A stretch of 64,000 nt of DNA from an uncultured Christensenellaceae bacterium (lineage in GTDB: Bacteria; Bacillota; Clostridia; Christensenellales; Borkfalkiaceae), in assembly GCA_910588685.1 (NCBI GenBank), contig CAJUPX010000008.1, forward strand, positions 1 through 64,000, read 5' to 3'. The position numbers and the translations under genes are program-made. Position 1 is the first letter of the stretch, and the number at the start of each line of letters is the position of its first letter. Positions 16,778 through 25,947 of the stretch are shown one piece after another. The notes under the pieces are model-generated. The model was not told the DNA's origin and searched no databases. It worked only from the letters and a program-made list of their open reading frames with translations.

Positions 16778-19399
16778 ATGATGGAAAAAGTTTACAATCC
16801 CAGGGATTTTGAGGACAGGTTATATAAGGATTGGGAGGAGAACGGCTGTTTTAAAGCCGAGAGAGACGACAGTAAAGTACCTTTTACGGTGATGATGCCG
16901 CCCCCTAATATTACAGGGCAGCTTCATATGGGGCACGCAATGGACGAAACGTTGCAGGATACGGTAGTTCGTTTTAAGCGTATGCAGGGCTATTGCGCTC
17001 TGTGGCTGCCCGGCACCGACCACGCGTCAATTGCCACCGAGGTTAAGGTGGTGGAGCAGATAAAAGCCGAGGGGCTTACCAAAGAGAGCCTCGGCAGGGA
17101 AGGCTTTTTAAAGCGCGTTTGGCAGTGGAAGGACAAGTATAACGCAAGAATAGTGCAGCAGCTCAAAAAGCTCGGCTCGTCCTGCGACTGGTCGCGCCTT
17201 ACCTTTACTATGGATGAAAAATGTTCAAAGGCGGTTAGAGAGGCGTTTTTCAATCTTTACAACAAAAAACTTATTTACAGGGGCAGCCGTATAATTAATT
17301 TGTGCCCCAACTGCAAAACCACGCTTTCCGACGAGGAAGTAAACTATACCGAGGAAAACGGCAATTTCTGGCATATAAAATATTATACCGAGGACGGCGG
17401 CGAATATTTGCAGGTTGCAACCACCCGCCCCGAAACTATGTTCGGCGATACCGCCGTTGCGGTTAATCCCGAGGATAAAAGATATAAGCATTTAATAGGC
17501 AAAAAAGTTATTCTGCCCGTAGTTAACAAGCCCATACCTGTTGTAGGCGACAAGCACGCAGACCCCGAGTTCGGCACCGGCTGCGTTAAAATTACGCCCG
17601 CGCACGACCCCAACGACTTCGAGGTGGGGTTAAGACATAATCTGCCCGTAGTGCGCGTTATGAACGACGACGGTACTATGAACGAAAACGCGGGCAAATA
17701 CGCGGGTATGGATAGGTACGAGTGCAGAAAGGCTCTTGTAAAGCAGCTCGAAGAAGAGGGCTATCTCGTAAAAATCGAGCCGCACGCCCACAACGTCGGG
17801 CATTGCTACCGCTGCGGCGCTACGGTGGAACCGATAGTTTCAAACCAATGGTTCGTTAAAATGGAGAGCCTTGCTCACCCCGCGATACACGCTGTAACCT
17901 ATAAAAAAATTGTGTTTGTACCCGAAAGGTTTGCAAAAACATATTATAACTGGATGGAGAATATCAAGGACTGGTGCATTTCGCGCCAGCTCTGGTGGGG
18001 ACACCGTATTCCCGTCTGGTACTGCGGCGACTGCGGTAAGGAGAGCTGTTCCAAGACCGATTTAACCGTATGTCCACACTGCGGCAGCGGCAACATAAGA
18101 CAGGACGAGGACGTGCTCGACACCTGGTTTTCCGCAGCGCTATGGCCGTTTTCAACGCTCGGCTATCCCGACGATACGTCCGATCTTGAGTATTTTTATC
18201 CCACGGACGTGCTTGTTACGGGCTACGATATAATCTTTTTCTGGGTTGCGCGAATGATATTTTCGGGCATTGAGCATATGCGCAAAGTGCCCTTCCGCGA
18301 CGTGCTTATACACGGACTTGTGCGCGACGAAAAGGGCAGGAAGATGTCAAAGAGCTTAGGCAACGGCGTTGACCCGCTCGAAGTTATAGAAAAATACGGC
18401 GCGGACAGTTTAAGATTTTCGCTTTTGCAGGGCGTTGCTCCCGGCAACGATACGCGCTATTCGGACGCAAAGGTTGAGGCGTGCCGCAACTTTATGAATA
18501 AAATCTGGAATGCGAGCCGTTTTGTAATAATGGGTGCGGAGGGCGCAAAGGTAAAACCGATTTCCGAGGTTAAGCTTACGTCCGCCGATAAATGGATTAT
18601 TTCGCGACTGCAAGCTTCCATTCGCGACGTAACGCTCGCTCTCAATAAATTCGAGTTTGGCATTGCCTGCCAGCTGATGTACGATTTTATGTGGTCGGAT
18701 TTCTGCGACTGGTATATAGAGCTTTCAAAACCCGCGCTGTATTCCGAGGACGCGGTAAAGCGCGGCGGCGCAATTTCGGTTTTAGTGTTCGTGCTCGAAA
18801 ACGCGCTCAAACTTTTACATCCGTTTATTCCGTTTATAACGGACGAAATTTACAGGAATCTGCCCGGTACGAATGGGACTATTATGACTAAGGAGTTCCC
18901 CAGATACAACTCGCGCCTTGCGTATAAAAAGGACGCGCAGGCGTTCGCGGGCGTTATGGAAATAATTTCCGCGGTGCGCGCAGTTAAAAAAGAGGTTGAC
19001 TGTCCGCCTTCAAAAAAGGTTAGCCTGTATATAGTTACAGATAGCAAACGGCTTATATCCGCTAATCAGGACAGTATATTAAAGCTTGCCGGCGCAAAAG
19101 AAATTGTGTTTGTATCTTCCGCGGCGGACGCCGGTGCAAATGCCGTAACTAAGGTGCTGTCGGTAGGCACGGTATATATACCTATGGGCGAGTTGGTGGA
19201 TATAGAAAAAGAAAAGGTTAGGCTTAACGCCGAGCTTGATAAAGTTACGCAGGAGATTGCACGCGCAGACGGCAAGCTCAATAACAAGGGTTTCCTTGCA
19301 AAGGCGCCCAAAAAGCTTGTGGACGACGAGCGCGCAAAGCTCAATACCTATATCGAAATGCGCGAAAAGATATTAAAACAGATTAAAAGTCTTGGTTGA
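16778..19399 (+). CDS. valS: Valyl-tRNA synthetase
   Basis: This 873-residue class I synthetase charges tRNA-Val. The HIGH-type motif appears as PPPNITGQLHMGHAMD near residue 45, and the KMSKS motif is exact in GRKMSKSLGNGVDP. An editing domain (TTRPETMFGDTAVAVNP), zinc-finger Cys pairs (CGDCGKESC and VCPHCGSGNI) and a C-terminal coiled-coil arm (ELVDIEKEKVRLNAELDKVTQEIARADGKL) are all present. Length is normal. Two ATG codons in a row begin the frame after an AAAGAGG site. The next gene starts 5 bases downstream. Confidence 0.98.
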   Translation: MMEKVYNPRDFEDRLYKDWEENGCFKAERDDSKVPFTVMMPPPNITGQLHMGHAMDETLQDTVVRFKRMQGYCALWLPGTDHASIATEVKVVEQIKAEGLTKESLGREGFLKRVWQWKDKYNARIVQQLKKLGSSCDWSRLTFTMDEKCSKAVREAFFNLYNKKLIYRGSRIINLCPNCKTTLSDEEVNYTEENGNFWHIKYYTEDGGEYLQVATTRPETMFGDTAVAVNPEDKRYKHLIGKKVILPVVNKPIPVVGDKHADPEFGTGCVKITPAHDPNDFEVGLRHNLPVVRVMNDDGTMNENAGKYAGMDRYECRKALVKQLEEEGYLVKIEPHAHNVGHCYRCGATVEPIVSNQWFVKMESLAHPAIHAVTYKKIVFVPERFAKTYYNWMENIKDWCISRQLWWGHRIPVWYCGDCGKESCSKTDLTVCPHCGSGNIRQDEDVLDTWFSAALWPFSTLGYPDDTSDLEYFYPTDVLVTGYDIIFFWVARMIFSGIEHMRKVPFRDVLIHGLVRDEKGRKMSKSLGNGVDPLEVIEKYGADSLRFSLLQGVAPGNDTRYSDAKVEACRNFMNKIWNASRFVIMGAEGAKVKPISEVKLTSADKWIISRLQASIRDVTLALNKFEFGIACQLMYDFMWSDFCDWYIELSKPALYSEDAVKRGGAISVLVFVLENALKLLHPFIPFITDEIYRNLPGTNGTIMTKEFPRYNSRLAYKKDAQAFAGVMEIISAVRAVKKEVDCPPSKKVSLYIVTDSKRLISANQDSILKLAGAKEIVFVSSAADAGANAVTKVLSVGTVYIPMGELVDIEKEKVRLNAELDKVTQEIARADGKLNNKGFLAKAPKKLVDDERAKLNTYIEMREKILKQIKSLG

Positions 19400-19403
19400 T
19401 TGA

Positions 19404-20741
19404 ATGGCAAGTAAAAAACGAATGGCTAAAAAAGCCGCTAAACAGGTAAAAAAACACCCTAAGCTTGTAATTGTTCTTGCGATTTTGCTCGTAATAATTA
19501 TAATTGCGGCAGCCGTGCTGTGGTATTTTAAACCCGAAATTTTTCATAAATTTCTGGGTACCGGTAACCACAGCTGGTCGGAATGGGAGATAACGGAAGC
19601 AACCTGCGGCGCGGACGGCGCTAAAAGCCGCTCTTGCACCGTATGCGGAGAGGAGCAAAGCGAGGTTATCCCCAAAACCGGTAACCATAATATAGTAGAC
19701 GGTAAATGCACCGTTTGCGGTTACATAGTCCCAGAGGGCGGAAGCTTGGAGGGCGTTGAAAATTCCGAATTATCAATACATTTTTTAGAGCTCGGGAATA
19801 AGTTTACCGGCGATTGCACTTTAATAAAATGCGGGGATACGGAAGTGCTTATCGACGCGGGCTCGCGCCAGAATAGCGCTGCTACAATTAAATCTTACGT
19901 TGATAAATACTGTACGGACGGTGTTTTGGAATACGTAATTGCCACACACGCGCATCAGGATCATATCGCGGGCTTTGTCGGCTCCGGCAGCGGAACAGAA
20001 AAATCGGGGATACTTTATCAGTATAAAATAGGTACGCTTATTCAGTTTTCGCTTACTAATGCGACTTCGCAGATTTATCAGAATTATTGCGCCGCTGTCA
20101 AGTATGCAAAAAGCCAAGGAACATCTGTTTATACCGCAAAACAGTGTTGGTACGAAACGGACGGCGCAAAACGTCAATATTATCTTGACGATAATCAAAC
20201 GGTTTCTCTCAATATACTTTATAATTTCTACTACGAAAATACCACTTCGGATGAAAATGATTATTCGGTGTGCACGCTTTTAACGCAACAGACGGAAGAT
20301 AATAATTTTAATTATCTGTTTACCGGAGATTTGGAGGAAAACGGAGAGAGTTATCTTGTAGACAGAAACGAATTACCCGAGGTAGAGCTTTTTAAGGGCG
20401 GGCATCACGGCAGCTACACGGCTACGACTGAAAAGCTTCTGCGCGTGATAAAACCTAAAAACGTAGCTGTTTGTTGCTGTTGCGGAACTACGGAGTATAC
20501 CTCTAATGCGGATAACACGTTTCCTGCACAAGCATTTATCGACAGGGTTTCAAAGTATACTCGTAATATTTATTGCACCACGCTTATGTTGGACTACAAG
20601 GCGGGTGAGTACACTTCGATGAACGGAAATATTATTTTCTATTCGGAGAAAGGTAAGCTGAAATTATACTGTTCTAATAACGACACTGTTTTAAAAGATA
20701 CCGAATGGTTTGCAGAAAACAGGGTTTGGAACGGAGTTTAA
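19404..20741 (+). CDS. Membrane-anchored metallo-beta-lactamase-fold hydrolase (ComEC-like domain)
   Basis: The 445-residue protein has a basic N-terminus, one membrane helix (about 23-43) and an extracytoplasmic Cys-x-x-Cys module (HSWSEWEITEATCGADGAKSRSCTVCGEEQ, then DGKCTVCG). A metallo-beta-lactamase domain follows, with VLIDAGSRQNSAATI, the metal-binding THAHQDHIAGF, FTGDLEENGE and GGHHGSY. The catalytic domain resembles the C-terminal domain of ComEC, implicated in DNA handling during uptake, but the pore part is absent. No ribosome site is visible; translation is probably coupled to valS, which ends 4 bases upstream. The real substrate is unknown. Confidence 0.82.
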   Translation: MASKKRMAKKAAKQVKKHPKLVIVLAILLVIIIIAAAVLWYFKPEIFHKFLGTGNHSWSEWEITEATCGADGAKSRSCTVCGEEQSEVIPKTGNHNIVDGKCTVCGYIVPEGGSLEGVENSELSIHFLELGNKFTGDCTLIKCGDTEVLIDAGSRQNSAATIKSYVDKYCTDGVLEYVIATHAHQDHIAGFVGSGSGTEKSGILYQYKIGTLIQFSLTNATSQIYQNYCAAVKYAKSQGTSVYTAKQCWYETDGAKRQYYLDDNQTVSLNILYNFYYENTTSDENDYSVCTLLTQQTEDNNFNYLFTGDLEENGESYLVDRNELPEVELFKGGHHGSYTATTEKLLRVIKPKNVAVCCCCGTTEYTSNADNTFPAQAFIDRVSKYTRNIYCTTLMLDYKAGEYTSMNGNIIFYSEKGKLKLYCSNNDTVLKDTEWFAENRVWNGV

Positions 20742-20760
20742 AAATATACAGAGGTGAAAT

Positions 20761-21276
20761 ATGAAAAAGAAAATATTTGTTATGACGGCTTGCGCGCTGT
20801 CTTTTGTAATGTGTCTGTTGGGATTTGCGGGCTGCTGGCTTTTTAAAGCTGCCGACAAAGAGTACGAAGTACTTGATATGAAAATTACTTTGACGGACGA
20901 TTTTTATGAATTAGAAAACATAGCCCAGACAGGTTGTTTCCAAAGTCAGAAAGCAATAGTAACCGCGCTTAAAGAGGGCTTTTCAGAATACCCCGGTTTG
21001 GATAGTTATACTCTTATGCAATATACATCCGCAAGCTTGGAAGCGAACGGAATTGATGCGGATATATATCAGCGCGAAGGCAAAAACTATATGTATTTTA
21101 CATATGAGAGGTCGGCGGGCGGCAAGGATTTTTATTATCTTGCCACCACGCACAAAACAGGCGACGCGTTCTGGCTTATCCAGTTCGGCTGCGAAACTAA
21201 AAACAAAGAGGAATTTACCGATAAGTTTTTAAACTGGGCGGATACCGTTACCTTTTCTTCGTACGGGGCGCTCTAA
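20761..21276 (+). CDS. Small lipoprotein, unknown
   Basis: The 171-residue protein has a lipoprotein signal peptide ending GFAGC (Cys25) and a mature domain beginning YEVLDMKITLTDDFYELENI. It contains strand-rich text such as ALKEGFSEYPGLDSYTLMQYTSASLEANG and DFYYLATTHKTGDAFWLIQFGCETK, which looks like a small alpha/beta domain of the kind found in PsbP-like or DUF-type lipoproteins. An AGAGGTG site precedes the ATG. It lies 19 bases after the hydrolase gene, so the two may act together at the cell surface. Confidence 0.7.
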   Translation: MKKKIFVMTACALSFVMCLLGFAGCWLFKAADKEYEVLDMKITLTDDFYELENIAQTGCFQSQKAIVTALKEGFSEYPGLDSYTLMQYTSASLEANGIDADIYQREGKNYMYFTYERSAGGKDFYYLATTHKTGDAFWLIQFGCETKNKEEFTDKFLNWADTVTFSSYGAL

Positions 21277-21292
21277 ATTTTAAGTATAATTA

Positions 21293-21318
21293 AAGCCGGC
21301 ATAAAGCCGGCTTATTTA
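21293..21318. terminator. Bidirectional terminator
   Basis: Perfect 8-bp stem AAGCCGGC (21293-21300) / GCCGGCTT (21306-21313) with a five-base loop and A/T-rich flanks. It separates two convergent operons. Confidence 0.75.
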
Positions 21319-21693
21319 CATAATGTTTTCTATATGCATTTTATAAGCGTCGGGCAGGTTTTTGGTAATTTGTTTTAATACCTCAAGCTTGCCGAGCGCG
21401 AGCGTATATTCTCCCGTATAAATGAGTCCGCACGCCTCGTTCAGCCAATAATCTATATAAGAAATATCGTTGTGAGGTACAAAAATATGCAGCTTGGATT
21501 TTTTATCCTCCCAAAGCGACCTTACGGCGTAACCGTCTTCGCGCGTGGCGGTTTTGTTCTCGGTTTTAGAGTAAAGAGTGTCGAGTGCGGACGAAAATTC
21601 TTCAAACTGTTTCCCCGTATATATTTCCGCGAATATAAAAAGCCCTAAAGACAGAGCTATGGCGGTAACGGTGTAAATTATAGCCTTTACCAT
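21316..21693 (-). CDS. DUF4363 family protein
   Basis: The 125-residue protein has one N-terminal membrane helix (about 4-24) and an outward-facing helical domain (FEEFSSALDTLYSKTENKT, then SLWEDKKSKLHIFVPHNDISYIDYWLNEA). The pattern matches DUF4363, which in spore-forming Firmicutes usually follows a YetF/DUF421 gene. That is the case here: its start overlaps the end of the DUF421 gene by 7 bases. The molecular role is unknown. Confidence 0.83.
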   Translation of the reverse strand: MVKAIIYTVTAIALSLGLFIFAEIYTGKQFEEFSSALDTLYSKTENKTATREDGYAVRSLWEDKKSKLHIFVPHNDISYIDYWLNEACGLIYTGEYTLALGKLEVLKQITKNLPDAYKMHIENIM

Positions 21694-22361
21694 TGTCCTT
21701 TCACCTGTAAATTTAAAATTTTATATTTTTCCCCGCGCTTCTGGAAAAATACTCTGCCCTCGCCGTTTACCGTCATTGCCACAACCTCTTTGAGCTTGGC
21801 GTTTTGTTCTTTTAAAAACGCGCCGAGTTTATCTTCATACAGTCCGCACCGCTCTAAATTTTGTTTGTCGGGCTTGCCGCCGTCAATCAGCATAAGCGGA
21901 AGCGAATAGCCCGCTTTTTCGGGTTTTTCAAACGCGGTAAACTTACCGTTTGCCTCGTAGATGCCGTAATATACGTCGTCTATGTTAAAATATCCGGCGG
22001 AGCGCATACTCTCTATAAGGTCGCTTACGTCCAGATTGTTCTTTTTCAGCTGGTATTCGTCTATGCCGTCGCGGTTTATCACAACCGAAGGTTTGCCGCA
22101 TATAACGTTTTTCATAGGTTTGAACCACAGGTCTAAAAGCCACACAATCTGGTGCAGAATAAAAATAGTGACTATGGCTATAATGCCGTAGAGTATGGGT
22201 ATGGACGAGTCCGCCATAGGTATGCAGGCGAGCTCTGCGATAAGCAGCGTTATTACAAATTCAAAAGGCTGCATTTCGCCTATCTGGCTTTTGCCCATCA
22301 GCCGCATAACAAGCAGCAGCGTTATGAAGATAATAGTTGTACGAATGAAAATCAGCGCCAT
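21687..22361 (-). CDS. DUF421/YetF family membrane protein
   Basis: The 224-residue protein has three N-terminal membrane helices with the family motif RLMGKSQIGEMQPFEFVITLLIAELACIPMAD. Two cytoplasmic YetF subdomains follow (VICGKPSVVINRDGIDEYQLKKNNLDVSDLIESMRSAGYFNIDDVYYGIYEANGKF and a shorter repeat). Related proteins sit in spore membranes of Bacillus and affect germination. Pairing with DUF4363 fits that context. Its upstream region is interrupted by the insertion beginning at 22377. Confidence 0.88.
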   Translation of the reverse strand: MALIFIRTTIIFITLLLVMRLMGKSQIGEMQPFEFVITLLIAELACIPMADSSIPILYGIIAIVTIFILHQIVWLLDLWFKPMKNVICGKPSVVINRDGIDEYQLKKNNLDVSDLIESMRSAGYFNIDDVYYGIYEANGKFTAFEKPEKAGYSLPLMLIDGGKPDKQNLERCGLYEDKLGAFLKEQNAKLKEVVAMTVNGEGRVFFQKRGEKYKILNLQVKGQW

Positions 22362-22376
22362 AAAATAAGTATCCGC

Positions 22377-22391
22377 AAAAATTTTTACAAT
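22377..22391. repeat. Left direct repeat of the insertion
   Basis: AAAAATTTTTACAAT lies 15 bases upstream of the yetF start codon and is identical to 26171-26185. It is probably the target-site duplication, though its low complexity leaves some chance of coincidence. Confidence 0.6.
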
Positions 22392-22408
22392 TGTTGTTAT
22401 AAGATAGG

Positions 22409-24055
22409 TTGAAGAGTTTGTCTATCAATACGAAAGACGTGGACGAATATTGTCAACTCGCCGCCGTGCGTAACAACGACAACTCGGCGGCTATGGCACA
22501 AGGGGTTATGGATAAGGTTGACAAGATTGGAAGTGTTTTGATGAAGCCTATCGGAATGGTAGACCGATTAGTAATAAAGAAACTTTTCGGTGCTTGTCAA
22601 GTGCAAGTAGAGAAGGAAAGCGGATTAAAGATAGGCACGGAAGAAAACAAAAAGAAGGCTGGCGAACTTCTTGAAAAGGTTATCGTAGAAACGCAACAAA
22701 ACTCTATGGCAACCGAGAGGTCGGCTGCAATGCGTTCCGGTAGCGAATTGATGAAAACTCTTACAATGTTCACCGCCGACTCAATGAAGGTATTCGGAAG
22801 AGTGGTGGATTCGCTCGGAGAGGTCTCCGTCTTGAAGGCTAAAATCAAAGAAACTACGGATAGCAAGGTTAGAGCGGAGTTGGAAGAGAAACTCAAAGCG
22901 GCGAAGAAAAAATCCGTCAAATCGGTAGCGGCTCTTGCGACTACGGCGATATTTATGGCTCTCATTGCACAAGCCTTCCGTTGGCTTTACAACAAAGACG
23001 ATGACGATGAAAATATCCCAGCGAATATGGCGATTGACGCTATTGGGAATCTTATGGGTGGTTTGCCTCTCATCAAAGACCTCTACGCAAAACTCACCGA
23101 AGGGTATGACCTCAACAACTATTCCTATTCGGCTCTCAATGATTTGTTTGACGCTTTTTCCGGAACAATTTCAACCGTTACCTCGTTAGCGAAAGGTGAA
23201 GAGGTGAAGCCTTTGAGAACGGTTAAGGAATTATCCTATGCGGTAGGGCAAATATTGGGCTTGCCGACAAGGAACGTCTACAATATCATCTATGGGCTTA
23301 CAAAGAGGATTAGTCCTTCTACGGCTTATGGGTGGGATAGTAACCTCTACAACAAGAACTATTCAACCGACCTCCAAAAAGCGATTGATAATGACGATGA
23401 CGATATGCTGGCGACTATCGTAGGGCTTATGCTCAATGAGAAAGTCGGAGGAATCGACAATTCTTTTGCGAGAGAGGAAATGGATAGGCTCGTGAAGGGC
23501 GGTTACAAGGTGCTTCCGAAAAGCGTAGGAAACACTATCATCTATGACGGCGAAGAGGTGGCGATTACCTCAAAGCAAAGGGAACAATTCAAAAAGGTTT
23601 ACGGCGAGGCAAACAAGGCACTTGCAAGCCTCGTAAATGACAAATCCTATGCCTCTGCGAGCGATGAGGTCAAGGCGAAAGCCGTGAGGTTTATATACGA
23701 TATTTATTACAACCTTGCGATAGAGGATTTGCTTGGGGTTGACCTCGAAACGAAGAATATTCTCTTCGCAAAGGCTATCGATATATCTTCGCTTGCGATA
23801 ATCGTTGCAACGGCGAGAAGTCTGGAAGCCGACACCGACAAGAAGGGGAATGTCATTTCCGGGTCGAGAAAGAAAAAGGTGCAAACTTATATCAATTCTC
23901 TCGGATTGAAGGCGGCTCAAAAGTATATGATTATGGGGTATCTCGGATATTCCAACAAATACGGACAGCAACAAGTTAAAAGTTACATTCAAAGGCTATC
24001 GCTTACGAAGTCCGAGAAAGAAAAACTCTATGAATATAGCGGTTATGCCGCATAG
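22409..24055 (+). pseudogene. Phage-type polyvalent protein fragment (LPD38-like), 5' truncated
   Basis: The 548-residue frame resembles the C-terminal domain (LPD38 type) of very large phage or mobile-element polyvalent proteins. It has MFTADSMKVFGRV, a membrane-like helix SVAALATTAIFMALIAQAFRWLYNKDDDD, then EVKPLRTVKELSYAVGQILGLPTRNVYNI and a helical tail. Such domains normally end proteins of thousands of residues. Here an in-frame stop at 22400 and the insertion border at 22391 lie immediately upstream. The only possible start is a TTG with no spaced ribosome site, so this is most likely a remnant. The family call is from memory of sequence style. Confidence 0.55.
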
Positions 24056-24057
24056 AA

Positions 24058-24090
24058 AAAGAGCAAGGATTAAGTTCCTTGCTCTTTGAT
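24058..24090. terminator. Bidirectional terminator inside the insertion
   Basis: A perfect 12-bp stem AAAGAGCAAGGA (24058-24069) / TCCTTGCTCTTT (24076-24087) with a six-base loop. It encodes the last codons of the leftward gene, so its 3' end lies within the stem. Confidence 0.85.
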
Positions 24091-24690
24091 TTTATCTTTT
24101 ATCATATCTTCAAAATATGCGTTTTGAAATAGTTCGTTTGGGGTAGTGCGTTCAAGTTCGTCAAGTGCTTCATTATCATCAAGCACTTCCAACATTCCAC
24201 ATATAACTTTTTCAAATGGAGTATCTGGGAACGAGTTCTCCATTCCATAAACATAAAACATTGTGATAGCAAAACAACTCTTTCCGATAGAAGATATGAT
24301 TGCTTTTGCTTTTTCGTCTTTGTCGGTGTCGGCTGTTAAGAAGAAAGAGCCGTGATTCGTTTCCTCATTTTCTATTAAATGGCGAATCTTCAATTCTATT
24401 ATATCTCTTTTTCTATCAAACTCCGATTCCATACCGACGCTTTTTGTGGTATCTTCGCCCATATCCATATAGTACGAGACGAGCATATTTCTTGCAAGTT
24501 CAAGAGGGGGTACGGCAGGTCGGTCTTTGTAATGGATAGTAATTTTGGGCTTTTGTTGAATTTCGATAGGTTGATTTTGCTCTATCTTTTCATCTCGCTT
24601 CTTCCCAATATGTTCCCCAACGACTTTACAAATAAGGGCAAGTAGACCAAATCCGACAACTATTGCGACAATTTCTCCGACTATTTCCAT
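24070..24690 (-). CDS. Membrane-anchored protein of the insertion, unknown
   Basis: The 206-residue protein has an N-terminal membrane helix (about 3-25), a charged linker (KKRDEKIEQNQPIEIQQKPK) and a helical cytoplasmic domain from LELARNMLVSYYMDMGEDTTKSVGMESEF to the end. A GGAGG site precedes the ATG at a good distance. I do not recognise the domain. It is transcribed against the phage-type fragment and shares a terminator with it. As cargo of a mobile element it could be an immunity, exclusion or host-interaction factor, but nothing in the sequence shows which. Confidence 0.65.
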   Translation of the reverse strand: MEIVGEIVAIVVGFGLLALICKVVGEHIGKKRDEKIEQNQPIEIQQKPKITIHYKDRPAVPPLELARNMLVSYYMDMGEDTTKSVGMESEFDRKRDIIELKIRHLIENEETNHGSFFLTADTDKDEKAKAIISSIGKSCFAITMFYVYGMENSFPDTPFEKVICGMLEVLDDNEALDELERTTPNELFQNAYFEDMIKDKIKEQGT

Positions 24691-24751
24691 AAGGATATAC
24701 CTCCGGAAATAGTTTGTGGAATTGAGCCTATTGTGGATAACTCAATTTTTC

Positions 24752-24760
24752 GGGGGGGGG
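24752..24760. repeat. Run of nine G in the insertion
   Basis: A nine-G homopolymer lies in an otherwise A/T-rich intergenic stretch between the unknown membrane protein and the transposase. Such runs are slippage-prone, in the cell and in sequencing. Confidence 0.8.
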
Positions 24761-24875
24761 TAACTTTTTAGAGATTCGTTTTTCCATAGAAATACCTCAA
24801 AAAATATGTATAACTTATTATACCATACAAGGCTATAAAAGGCAATATTTTGAGGCTTGTTTTCTATAAAAGGTC

Positions 24876-24904
24876 TTGAAAAATTCTATATAATATGGTA
24901 TAAT
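24876..24904 (+). promoter_or_regulatory. Transposase promoter
   Basis: TTGAAA (24876-24881), 17 bases, TATAAT (24899-24904), then AGGAGGTG and the ATG at 24926. Good boxes and a good ribosome site suggest the transposase is expressed. Confidence 0.75.
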
Positions 24905-24925
24905 AAATATAGGAGGTGAAGATAA

Positions 24926-25927
24926 ATGAAAGGGATAAAATACAAGGCAAATCAAAAACTCAAAGCCCTTCAAATGCTCGAAGAAACGCACGATATTGAC
25001 TATGTAGCGGCGAAAACAAAATGCGACGTTTGCACTATATATCGTTGGAAAAAGAGATATGACGGAACGCTTGCAAGTCTTGAAAATATCTCCTCTCGCC
25101 CTCATACTCCACACCCTAATTCGCACACGCAAGAAGAGGTTGAGTGGATTGAGGCAATCCTCAAAGAGAATCCCGGCATAAGTTATTCGGAGGCTTATGG
25201 TATATTGAGAGCGGAGAAGGCTTATAGTAGGACTTACTTCGGTTTCTATCAGTACATAGTGAAGCATAATCTTCGTCATACACAAGAGAGAGAAAAGTAT
25301 GTTCCAAAGCCCTACGACACGCCTTTAATGCTCGGAATGAAAATGCAAATGGACGTCAAATATGTACCGAGAGAGTGTAACAAGGGAGAGTTCTCGGAAG
25401 AGTGGTTATTCCAATACACGATGATTGACGAGGCAACGAGAGAACGCTTCATCTACCCGTACAAAGAGCATTGCGGATTCTCCACGGTGGACTTTATCAA
25501 GAGAGCGATAGTTCACTTCGGATATATCCCGGAAGTCATTCAAACGGACAATGGCACGGAGTTCACGAATCCCAAAGGCACCGGAGAGGGGAAAGTTCAT
25601 ATCGTAGACAAACTTCTCAACAAACTCGGAATCAAGCACCAACTCATAAGAGCCTACACTCCGAGACACAATGGCAAGGTTGAGAGAAGTCATCGTTCCG
25701 ACCAAGAATGTTTTTATAATTCTTTGACATTCTACTCCTTCGAGGAACTCCGAGAGAAGATGAAGGATTGGTTGATTCGCTATAACAATCGACCTCACTC
25801 TTCATTGAGAGATAAAAATGGGAAGAGGGCTTGGCAATCTCCCATACAAAAGAGAGAAGAACTTCTCGAAGAGATTAGGGAACACAAGGAACTCTACCAT
25901 ATAAGATTTTTGAAGAAAGCAGCATAG
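24926..25927 (+). CDS. DDE transposase, IS481/IS3-like integrase core
   Basis: The 333-residue single-frame transposase has an N-terminal helix-turn-helix (KLKALQMLEETHDIDYVAAKTKCDVCTIYRWKKRYDG), a second helical region and an rve integrase core. The likely catalytic triad is Asp143 (MQMDVKYV), Asp208 (TDNGTEF) and Glu253 (GKVERSHR). The Asp-Glu spacing of 44 is wider than the usual 35 because of an insert rich in Gly and Lys. A C-terminal stretch YNNRPHSSLRDKNGKRAWQSP is typical of the IS3/IS481 groups. A strong AGGAGGTG site and promoter precede it. It appears intact and is the likely mover of the 22377-26185 element. Confidence 0.88.
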   Translation: MKGIKYKANQKLKALQMLEETHDIDYVAAKTKCDVCTIYRWKKRYDGTLASLENISSRPHTPHPNSHTQEEVEWIEAILKENPGISYSEAYGILRAEKAYSRTYFGFYQYIVKHNLRHTQEREKYVPKPYDTPLMLGMKMQMDVKYVPRECNKGEFSEEWLFQYTMIDEATRERFIYPYKEHCGFSTVDFIKRAIVHFGYIPEVIQTDNGTEFTNPKGTGEGKVHIVDKLLNKLGIKHQLIRAYTPRHNGKVERSHRSDQECFYNSLTFYSFEELREKMKDWLIRYNNRPHSSLRDKNGKRAWQSPIQKREELLEEIREHKELYHIRFLKKAA

Positions 25928-25947
25928 CATAAAGCCTCTTCATCGAA

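Noticed and set aside
16670..16780. TPP riboswitch before the SsuABC/ThiXYZ-like importer
   Set aside because: None of the conserved TPP aptamer pieces (such as CTGAGA or the ACCTGA region) is present in the short upstream region, so thiamine specificity is not supported.
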